From contig WTJZ01000196.1 in NCBI GenBank assembly GCA_011524615.1, positions 1-15,935 of the forward strand: 15,935 bases of DNA, written 5' to 3'. The DNA comes from Akkermansiaceae bacterium. Lineage in GTDB: Bacteria > Verrucomicrobiota > Verrucomicrobiia > Verrucomicrobiales > Akkermansiaceae. Position 1 is the stretch's first letter. Every line of letters begins with the position of its first letter. This document shows, piece after piece, positions 7,330-15,500 of this stretch. The notes beneath the pieces are model-generated. The model was not told the DNA's origin. It saw only the letters and a list, made by a program, of their open reading frames with translations, and made no database searches. The translations under genes were made by a program, and so were the position numbers.

Positions 7330-9084
7330 TTAACCTACCTTTCGACGGTGATAGAGTACCTCCTCTCCCAATAGAGCGAGAGCACTAACGACTAATAAAT
7401 ACCAAGCGATAGGCCAACTGGAAGGAGGCTCTGCCTGACCAGACAGGGAGTCGCTCACCTGTTGCCCCCCAGACTCCCATTCAGAGAGAACCGCGGCACC
7501 AGTGTACCAATCCTGATGTCCCGAACTAAAGTGATACCCGCCGAGTGCCTGTAGTGACTGAGGCCCACCTGACACCTGATTAATCACCTCACTAGTTGTG
7601 ACACGGCGCTCGATCGTATTCTGCTCACCACTGATCGACACACTAGTTCCGATCTGCGCGAGCGCTGGCAGCTCATCCTGTCGACCAGCCAAAAAGCGCG
7701 CCGCATTATGCACCAATACCGGGAACCAAGGAGATAAGTAGAAATCACCCTGAGCTGGGTCGAAGTTCATCACGACAATCCGTTGTCCTTCCTGCTGTAC
7801 AGTATAAATCAGAGGAGTTCCCCCCACCTCTTGGACCACGACAATGGCCCCCTCGGGCGCCTGCATCTGACGCGCTGCGGGATATGGGAGAGACTCTGCA
7901 TCCAGGTGCTTGATCAATGGATGGCTCTCACGCTCAACCTGCGCCACCACCTCAGGTAAGACCTCTCCGATACCAACAGCGACATCCGCTACAGGTGCAA
8001 AGAGTAATCCGCCTAACTGAGAAGGTATCGGCCGCCCCTCTGCAATTGTAATAGCCTCCCCCTCTGCTAGCGTTAACAAATTCTCCGCATGGGCAAAGGC
8101 CTCGACACAGCGTTCATAGAAATATGTATTCTCAGTCCTGATCGCAATGGGAATGGGTGCTGGCTGATTCACCCCTAGTTCGACTCGGTTATCAAGTACT
8201 AACGAATCCTGCTCTAGAAGCTCGAGCTCCCATAGACCGGGTTGGAGCGAGTCTAACTCGACAACCTCCGAAAAGGTCTCATGCGCTGGTGCAGTCACCG
8301 TAATAAGCTTAGCAATCTCACCACTATCGATATGCCTCAGCTCTAACTCGAGAGCAGCGTCCTCTGCCCGACTAGAGGTAATCGAAAAGAATAATCGCCC
8401 ACCTCCCTGAGGCTGGAGCGCTATATCAGCAGCGGTAATCCCTACATTATCGGAAGCTTCACCGATCCTGATAACCTCTACTCCGCTAGGTAAATCTGAT
8501 ACATCAGACGCCCCATCTGTCAAGAATAGTACTCGATACGAGCTCCTCTCCGTCTGCAGTAACATCCCTATCTGGTCTAATAAGTGAGACTGGAGAGGCT
8601 GATCACTCACCTCGATCTGTGCGAGAGCGTCACGTACGACCCGTGCACTGGGGGATAAATGGCAATGATAAATGAATGTGTCACCTACAGAAGCAAGCGC
8701 AACTCGATTCCCTCCCTCGATCGAACGTAACCAACCTCGAGCCTGATCCACTGCGAGGGCAAACCGAGAGCGCCCTCCCTCTACGGTCTGCATAGAGGCC
8801 GATCGGTCTATAATGATTAAGAGATCTTGAGACTGCTGCCCCTTCCTCTGAGGCTCGGTTAAGGAGAGACAAGCTAAGAGGGTCACCAGAGCCATGATCA
8901 GTAAGGAGAAGAGATTTCTCAACTTACGGAACCAAAATTGAGAGGCCTTTTCCTCCAAGATGCGCTCCCAGAGGAAGAGCGCATTGGTCACACGCTTACG
9001 AGGACGCGTCTTCATCAAATAAACGGCCCCCAATGGAATCAGGGTAAGCAGTGACCAAAAGAAGATAGGACTGAGAAACGTCAT
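7330..9084 (-). CDS. BatA-like membrane VWA protein
   Basis: A 584-residue protein beginning with the BatA/aerotolerance-regulator N-terminal domain (about 1-77): a first helix at 6-24 (LSPIFFWSLLTLIPLG), a basic loop RPRKRVTNALFLWERI and a second helix at 58-74. A VWA domain follows with an intact MIDAS: D93-R-S95-A-S97 and D190 in FLTDGASD. The middle and C-terminal parts (about 210-540) are beta-rich and probably periplasmic, with an amidotransferase-like remnant possible around 300-480. A final helix at about 558-573 (AWYLLVVSALALLG) anchors the C-terminus, leaving the basic tail HRRKVG. The ATG overlaps the DUF58 stop by four bases (ATGA), and AAGGGGGG about eight bases upstream is a good ribosome binding site, so translation is coupled. 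In Bat operons such proteins sit in the membrane and work with MoxR; this is family knowledge, not shown by the sequence. Confidence 0.88.
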   Translation of the reverse strand: MTFLSPIFFWSLLTLIPLGAVYLMKTRPRKRVTNALFLWERILEEKASQFWFRKLRNLFSLLIMALVTLLACLSLTEPQRKGQQSQDLLIIIDRSASMQTVEGGRSRFALAVDQARGWLRSIEGGNRVALASVGDTFIYHCHLSPSARVVRDALAQIEVSDQPLQSHLLDQIGMLLQTERSSYRVLFLTDGASDVSDLPSGVEVIRIGEASDNVGITAADIALQPQGGGRLFFSITSSRAEDAALELELRHIDSGEIAKLITVTAPAHETFSEVVELDSLQPGLWELELLEQDSLVLDNRVELGVNQPAPIPIAIRTENTYFYERCVEAFAHAENLLTLAEGEAITIAEGRPIPSQLGGLLFAPVADVAVGIGEVLPEVVAQVERESHPLIKHLDAESLPYPAARQMQAPEGAIVVVQEVGGTPLIYTVQQEGQRIVVMNFDPAQGDFYLSPWFPVLVHNAARFLAGRQDELPALAQIGTSVSISGEQNTIERRVTTSEVINQVSGGPQSLQALGGYHFSSGHQDWYTGAAVLSEWESGGQQVSDSLSGQAEPPSSWPIAWYLLVVSALALLGEEVLYHRRKVG

Positions 9085-9947
9085 GAGGTGAGCCCCCCTT
9101 TCCGTAAGAGTTCTTGAATCACAACCTCGAAGTGATCCTCTGTAGTGATCTGGGTAAGCCCTATTCCCTTACGGCGGCAATGCTTGAATAAGCCCTCATT
9201 CCAGTCAGCCATTGCCTGCTGATACGCCGCTGCTTGAGACTCATTAATCGTCACCTTCTTTACCTGCCCTGTTTCACTGCAAGTCAGCTGTGCATCCCCC
9301 ACCCAGGTACAATCTAAGTCCGCAGGGTCATGAATCTGTATGCAATGGATGTCGTGCCCTACACTTTGTAAGAGCCGTAACCCGTCTTCATACCCACTCT
9401 CATATAAGAAGTCAGAGATGACGATCACGATTCCCTTACGACGATGTCTCGCCTGCAGAGCCTTACAACATGACTTAAAGCGAGTATCTCGCCCCTGACA
9501 GTTCACCTCCTCTAGGGCGCGCAAAAAGGGTAAGGTCATCGCTCGCCCTCTGCCCTGTGCGGTAAGGGGGGCTAAGCGATCAGATAAGGTGTAAGCTACG
9601 AGCCGATCGAGACTATGTAATGCAATGTATCCTAATGCGGCCGCGAGCCTCTTCGCTTCCAGTAGCTTACTCGCCATAGAGGGACTCGTGTCTAAGATCA
9701 CATAGACCGTCGTGTCCTCTTCTACCTCGAAGAGCTTAACCAGCAGTTGTTCCAAACGGCCATAGACTCGCCAATCAATCGCACGGTAATCATCCCCCTG
9801 TTGATACTCGGCATAATCAGCGAAGTCGATTCCACTCCCCTTCCTCTCCGTTCTACGATCCGCCTGGAGACTCCCGCCCAAGATACGACGAGCAAGCAGG
9901 TAGAGAGCATCTAACTGGTTAATAAATTTAGGATCTGTCAAAGACAT
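9081..9947 (-). CDS. DUF58 domain protein (MoxR-associated, VWA-like)
   Basis: A 288-residue soluble protein of the DUF58 family, which almost always lies beside MoxR ATPases. The family core is clear: GSGIDFADYAEYQQGDDYR at 37-55, then AIDWRVYGR, then VKLFEVEED at 70-78. The VWA-like fold carries the MIDAS pattern D86-T-S88-P-S90 and D179 in IVISDFLYESG. It has no signal peptide and no membrane helix. Many DUF58 proteins are longer and begin with two membrane helices; this one is the short cytoplasmic type. It lies 42 bases after the MoxR gene, with no obvious ribosome binding site, and overlaps the next gene by four bases. It probably links the cytoplasmic ATPase to the membrane VWA proteins, by analogy with MoxR/VWA pairs in which the ATPase remodels a VWA partner. 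Confidence 0.93.
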   Translation of the reverse strand: MSLTDPKFINQLDALYLLARRILGGSLQADRRTERKGSGIDFADYAEYQQGDDYRAIDWRVYGRLEQLLVKLFEVEEDTTVYVILDTSPSMASKLLEAKRLAAALGYIALHSLDRLVAYTLSDRLAPLTAQGRGRAMTLPFLRALEEVNCQGRDTRFKSCCKALQARHRRKGIVIVISDFLYESGYEDGLRLLQSVGHDIHCIQIHDPADLDCTWVGDAQLTCSETGQVKKVTINESQAAAYQQAMADWNEGLFKHCRRKGIGLTQITTEDHFEVVIQELLRKGGLTS

Positions 9948-9989
9948 GGTGTAACTTAGGCTACTATCAGACCGGTCGATCGCGCAGGG

Positions 9990-10961
9990 CTAATATTGGA
10001 TCGAGCTGATGATACTCTTGATAAGCTGATCTGTTTTGACCCCTTCTGCCTCTCCCTCAAAGGAGAGAATCATTCTATGACGCAGTGCTTGTAGCGCCAC
10101 CGCATCAATGTCCTCCTTCGCCACATGAAAGCGCCCATCCAAGAGCGCCTTGGCGCGAGCAGCGGCTAACATCGCTTGCCCAGCTCGGGGGGAGGCCCCA
10201 TTACGCACAAACTGCTTCACATCCGCGTGTGCATCTTCCCCCTCTGGGTGTGTACCACGTACTAACTTGACCAAATAAGATTGTACCTCTGGAGCGAGAG
10301 GCACCTCACGTAAGGTCTCCCCCATCTTGATGACATCCTCACCACTGGCCACAGCCTCGACCTGTGGAACCTGCTTTCCCCCCGTCCTATTCAGGATCTC
10401 AAAGAAATCATCATGACTCGGTAACCCCACCTCTAATTTAAAGAAAAATCGGTCTAACTGGGCCTCTGGTAACGGGTACGTTCCATCATTCTCAATCGGG
10501 TTCTGAGTCGCCATCACGAAAAACGGACTCGGTAATTGATGAGTCACATTAGCAACCGTAGCCGTCTTTTCCTGCATGGACTCTAGGAGTGCGGATTGCG
10601 TCTTAGGCGTAGCTCGGTTGATCTCATCTGCGAGTAGGAGATTACAAAAGATCGGCCCCGCCTGGAACTCGAGCTCACGTCGTCCATCCTTATCTACTAA
10701 TACCTGAGTACCGATCACGTCACTTGGTAAGAGATCTGGGGTAAACTGAATCCGCTTAAAGTCTACGGAGAGAGCCTGTGAAATAGAGTTAACCAGCGAG
10801 GTCTTCCCCACCCCTGGTACGCCCTCTAGTAGCACATGCCCCCCGCAACAAATGCTAATCAATACATCCTCAATAATGTCATTCTGTCCCACTATAAATC
10901 GTGAAACCTCTCCCTGAACCTTCGTAAAGGTCTCTCTAAAATGCTCAGCTAATGCTTCCAT
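9990..10961 (-). CDS. moxR: MoxR-family AAA+ ATPase
   Basis: A 323-residue cytoplasmic AAA+ ATPase of the MoxR subfamily, chaperone-like enzymes that act in assembly or metal loading of partner complexes, often together with VWA proteins. Walker A is GVPGVGKTS at 47-55, Walker B is LLLADE at 108-113 followed by INRATPKTQSALLESMQE, a hallmark of MoxR, and sensor 1 is ATQNPIENDGTYPLPEAQLD at 151-170 followed by R171. A lid domain with GASPRAGQAML carries the sensor 2 arginine. Length and motif spacing are normal and nothing essential is missing. It starts at ATG 38 bases after the coiled-coil membrane gene and is followed by DUF58 and two membrane VWA genes, the standard MoxR neighbourhood. Confidence 0.96.
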   Translation of the reverse strand: MEALAEHFRETFTKVQGEVSRFIVGQNDIIEDVLISICCGGHVLLEGVPGVGKTSLVNSISQALSVDFKRIQFTPDLLPSDVIGTQVLVDKDGRRELEFQAGPIFCNLLLADEINRATPKTQSALLESMQEKTATVANVTHQLPSPFFVMATQNPIENDGTYPLPEAQLDRFFFKLEVGLPSHDDFFEILNRTGGKQVPQVEAVASGEDVIKMGETLREVPLAPEVQSYLVKLVRGTHPEGEDAHADVKQFVRNGASPRAGQAMLAAARAKALLDGRFHVAKEDIDAVALQALRHRMILSFEGEAEGVKTDQLIKSIISSIQY

Positions 10962-10999
10962 ATAAGTATCTCTATTTTATCAATGGTTCCCAGAGTAGC

Positions 11000-12577
11000 T
11001 TACTGCATCTCTGTATTATGAATTGTTTTGAAGTATTCCTTCACTCCTGATTTGAGTTCTTCGGGGACATTATCACGCTCGATAAAGGCCTCCATCTGGC
11101 GACTATAGTCACGAGCCTTAGCCGTGATTCGATTGCTCGACACCCCGGTCCCGCTCTCTGCTTCTTCTACTTTGGACAAGCTAGGCCCGGCCCCTTTTTG
11201 CCCCTTTAATTGTTGTAAATCTCCATTCGCTTGCAACTCGTCACCGGGATCCTTTCGCTGGTCAGTACTGGCAGAACCTGGCTTCATGCCTGACACCGGA
11301 CTCAGGCAGAGCGACTGCCCTTTCTTATTACAATAATTCTGACACTGACTCAGATTCTTACAGAGCTTGTTTAATCGACATTGTGCAGACTGGCGAGCCT
11401 TCATGGCTTGCAGGCGACACCCTACCTTATCACAGCTTTTGCAGAACTTACAGACCTGTTCATTATAGGGAGTCCAATCGATCTTTTCATTCCGCATTTG
11501 GCTCAGCTCTAGCTGTTTGAGCATCTCTTCTAGCTGTTGCGCATCCAGATCCATGCCAGCCATCTCATCACCTAGTCCTCCACCTTGACCAGCAGCGCCA
11601 CTCGCACTACTAGCAGAGTTAGCACGAGCTCCAGCGGCCATCCGCTTGGAGACCTCTCTGAGGTTCTCCAACTTTTTTCTTAACTCCGCCATTTCTTTTT
11701 TACTCAGCGGTTTTGATTGCTCCTTGGGCTTGAGCTTATTGAGCTCTTTCTGGGCGGCCTTGATGTCGCTCTTTTCTAACTGATCTGCGAGCTTCTTGGC
11801 CTGCTTATTTGAGGACTTCTTCAGTTCCTTGATCGCTTCCTCTAGGCTTTGCTCATCTTGTTTTTGTTCTAACTGCTTAGACATTTCGCGAGCACGCTGC
11901 TCTACTCGGGCGAATTGACGTGAGACCGTCGAGCGGTCTTTATGCGGTTTTAAATCCTCCACCATTTTTCTGAGTTCATCCATCGGTATCTCCTGACGCT
12001 CATCTTCCGAGAGGTCGTTCTCCATCTCACTTACTACCTCCTGGATCTGCTCCACCGCTTCTTGAGACCGCTCTAACGTTGCTTGCTCGTCAGCGAGTGC
12101 ACTCACTACTCTCTCTGACGCAGGCACGAACGACATCGTCATCGCACAGAGACCTAGGATGAGTGCGAGAGTCGCTAACTTCCTAGAGAAGTCTAATGGT
12201 ATACTACGAGCATCTACCGCTTGGAGACGAGTCTCGAGCCACTTGCGTTGGAGTTCTTGCATTGCGCTCCCCTTCTCCCCCGTCAAAAAACGAGCTGACA
12301 CCACTCCGTCTTTGAGGTCAAAGAACTGATCCGCATAACGAGCTGCCTGGTCACGAGTCACTCTCTGACGCCAGACTACCATTGCGAGCGCGCCTAATGA
12401 CAGACTCCCCCCCACCAAGTAGCCCCACCCAGGAGCGGCGTACCCTCTGCAGATATAGACCAGCGCAATGACGATACTGACGGAACCAAAGATCAAGCCC
12501 GCTACCGTTAGCGCTCTTAATAGAAGAGCGTGGTTCAAGCGCGTTGAGACTCGGTCGATAAAGGATTCAAGCTTCAT
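11000..12577 (-). CDS. Coiled-coil membrane protein with a nine-cysteine segment, function unknown
   Basis: I do not recognise a named family. The 525-residue protein has three predicted membrane helices (about 19-43, 52-69 and 134-152). The basic segment WRQRVTRDQAARY after helix 2 suggests a cytoplasmic 70-130 and an extracytoplasmic C-terminus. Residues about 160-312 are highly charged and rich in E, K and Q, strongly predicted to be coiled coil. A flexible Ala/Gly/Ser linker follows (314-336), then a second short helix. Nine cysteines are then packed into 49 residues: C376, 379, 382, 387, 400, 406, 412, 416 and 424. A low-complexity polar linker leads to a conserved-looking C-terminal helix pair (YSRQMEAFIERDNVPEELKS at 491-510, then VKEYFKTI). 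The position before moxR suggests an envelope scaffold of the MoxR/VWA machinery. The cysteines could bind metal or form disulfides. The ATG is two bases after the upstream gene's stop. Confidence 0.8.
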   Translation of the reverse strand: MKLESFIDRVSTRLNHALLLRALTVAGLIFGSVSIVIALVYICRGYAAPGWGYLVGGSLSLGALAMVVWRQRVTRDQAARYADQFFDLKDGVVSARFLTGEKGSAMQELQRKWLETRLQAVDARSIPLDFSRKLATLALILGLCAMTMSFVPASERVVSALADEQATLERSQEAVEQIQEVVSEMENDLSEDERQEIPMDELRKMVEDLKPHKDRSTVSRQFARVEQRAREMSKQLEQKQDEQSLEEAIKELKKSSNKQAKKLADQLEKSDIKAAQKELNKLKPKEQSKPLSKKEMAELRKKLENLREVSKRMAAGARANSASSASGAAGQGGGLGDEMAGMDLDAQQLEEMLKQLELSQMRNEKIDWTPYNEQVCKFCKSCDKVGCRLQAMKARQSAQCRLNKLCKNLSQCQNYCNKKGQSLCLSPVSGMKPGSASTDQRKDPGDELQANGDLQQLKGQKGAGPSLSKVEEAESGTGVSSNRITAKARDYSRQMEAFIERDNVPEELKSGVKEYFKTIHNTEMQ

Positions 12578-12579
12578 AA

Positions 12580-15500
12580 TTATTGTGCCGCTTTCTTAAG
12601 CTTTTTGTCTAATTTTTGGAACTCTCTCGTCATCTCCCCGGAGAGAGATTGTTCCCGTAATGGCTCTAGTAAAGCAATAGCCTTATCTCTCTTGCCTAGT
12701 TCGAGACTATTCGCAGCCGACTTCAACGCTAATTGCTTATTGAACACGGGAGCATGCTCCCCTGCCAAACTGCGCGCCTGATCATACCATGACTCCGCCG
12801 TATTAGCCTTCTCCCTCTCGGCCGCTAAGTAATACGCAATGGCACGGAAGAACCCAGGCAGAACCTCATCATCCTTACAAGCCACGAGCTCTTCTTTACG
12901 CAGTAGTCTATTAATCTCATACCCGATTCGGTTACGAGTGCCCGTATCATTGTAGGAACGTAAGGTAGCTGGATGACTAGCTAACCACTTGTATAGATCA
13001 ACACGCGCCTCCTTATTATCATTATGGAACCAATAGTCATGATGACGGGCTAATTCAGAATAGTTGTAAATAATATCTGCTTCTTTTACCAGCGCTTCAA
13101 AGAACTTTACCTTATCCCCCTCTAATCTTTCCTTCCAGCTCTCTACCGCGTCAGGGTCTCCCAATTCATGCGCTAATAATTTGGCCAGAGCCACAGCTCC
13201 TTTATAATGATTTTCACTTCTATCCTTAGACACCAATAGGACTACCATCTCATGGTAAAAGTCGTAGAGAGATTGATAAACCTCCTTACGTTCCTCTTTG
13301 ATGAGCGATGGCACCAGTGTAAGCGAGTGCACGCACCAATCCTCAAAAAACTCTTCTGAATAGTGAACCCTATCTGCTGAATTGAGACTGGCGGCAAACT
13401 GAGTAAATCCTTCCAGTTTTCCTTTTCTCAATTGAGCAGAGAGATGCTGGAGAAGAAGCTTCCTTTTCCATGTATTAACATCTGTATACATCCGATCCAA
13501 ACAAGTGTTCACCAGCTTTTGAACGCCCTCTTCCTGTATCAGATCTGCAATATACTCTTCATTACACGCAATCCCGTAAGGCGTTTGACAAAGAGTATGT
13601 AAGGTCTCTAGGCGCACCTTTTCATCCAATCGCTTAAACTTTTGGAACTCTTCACTCAGACGATGTATGCGCATCTTACTTGATTCCTTGGGAGCCTCCT
13701 TACTTGTTGCGGCCTTGCAGGTCAATAAAGCGACCTCCAGTCGCAGTAGCTGAAGCCCCTTCAGGCCGTTCTTCTTCAGAGCCTCTACAGAATTCTCAAC
13801 CGTACTGGTATAACGTAAGTTATGATATCCTGTAAAGGTACCAGTATCTCCTAGTAATATAGGCAGCATCTCTACTGTTAAACCATACTTTAAGCAGGTC
13901 CCGATAACCTGTAAATCTCCTCTTCCTTGTGCAATTGCAGGCATCAGCAAAGACTTAACCATTTGATCATCATCGATCTTACTCGCAAGTTCAGCATATG
14001 CCTTTATTAAACTCATAGCCATAGCAGAGTCCTCCCCCAATTCTATATAATGACTATGAGCCTTCCAAATCTTTAGCAAATCTGAGATACGGTCGTGCTG
14101 GTTTTGATCCCGATAAGAGAGTGCAAGCTTCCAACTGAGGGTACAGCGCGAACTACGCTTTTGGTTCAATGTCTGTTGAAAGTACGTCATTAGAGCCTCA
14201 TGAATCTGGTCTTCCTTACGATTTTTTTGTAACTCTTTGGCATGCATCAATGCATAAACCTTGAGCGGAGCTGGAAGGTTAAGCCGCTTCACCAATGCTA
14301 GTTGCTCCTGCCACAAGTTGGATTCTGAGGCTTCTGTGGTGCAATTCTTATGTGCACACAAGACAAGACTTGCATAAAGAGTTGAGGCCTGAGCCTTCTG
14401 CTTCCACTTTTCTACCAGCGGAGAGTTATAGGATAGACTCCATGATGACTCATGCCCAAAAAGGAATAGATATGCCATCAATTCCTGATACATCTGACTC
14501 TCTTCCCCCATTTGATCTGCGAGAGCGTCTAGTGCCTGCCAGGTCTGTAGCTTAGACTCGTTTTTGAACTGGTTAAATGAATACTCATGTGAGCTGACCA
14601 GATCATCAATCAGGTCCTTTTCCCACCTTAGTCTCGCACTCAACTCTGTCTGCTCCATCAGCGATACGATGAACTTCTCTAGACTAAAATCCTTCTTCTC
14701 ATAGGTGCGTGCAATCTCTCGTAAAATCGAATCCCGAAATGGCAGGTCTATTCCATTATGACTGTGTCGGCTAAAGCGTAAACCGTTCTTTAACCCTTTT
14801 GTATAGGCCTGCTCAAAGCTTAGATACAACTTTGTGGCCTTTACTCTGTCAGATTCTATATTGTCCAGAATAGCATCACGAATCTTATTCGCGGATTCGT
14901 GTAAAGTATGTGTACTTCCTTCAAACGGATCTTCTGATTGAAATTGTATTAAGAGTGCTTCCAGCTCTTTTTGAGATTGTGTAAGAACATATTTACCCAA
15001 GAGAGCATGCACCTCTTCTGTACCTGCAGTCACCGAGGTATTCTCATCTTGAATTACTTTTAAGAAGAACTCTCTAGACTGTGGTTCCATCTGCAGAATC
15101 ACGGCGGAATGCTTCTTCATTAATTGCTGAAGAGCCTCAGGGCGCTGACTCTCATCCAAGAAGTACGCAGCACAAAACTGAGCTGTAAATTGCATCTCCG
15201 GCAGTTCATTCAGGCTCTTAATAACAGCCTGGCGATCTACATTAGTCCAAATCTTTCTTAGCTCACGTAATGGGTGCTCCTCCTCCTCTATCACAAATAT
15301 ATTGTCATAAGTAGCGCGTTTAATTAAGAGAGGGAAGAAGTCGTCAACTTTCGCTATCAAGCCTATCCGAGTAAGGTCTTCGATTACTCCCTCGGGGGTC
15401 TGCGCCAAGCTCTCGCTTAAGGCGCTTTTTACGTCCCACAAGGAGACTAGGCTTGGAATACCCTGTTGCCACTGGATACGATGAAATCGACCCAGCGTTT

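Noticed and set aside
9948..9989. Palindromes GACCGGTC (9970-9977) and CGATCG (9977-9982) in the gap between moxR and the DUF58 gene as an operator
   Set aside because: Short palindromes rich in GATC/CGATCG recur elsewhere in the window, including inside genes, and the gap lies inside an operon, so a regulatory role is unsupported.
11300..11455. Reading the Cys-rich segment as a bacterial ferredoxin 2[4Fe-4S] domain
   Set aside because: The required C-x2-C-x2-C-x3-C-P repeats are absent: the fourth spacing is x4 with no proline, and the second set of cysteines has quite different spacing.
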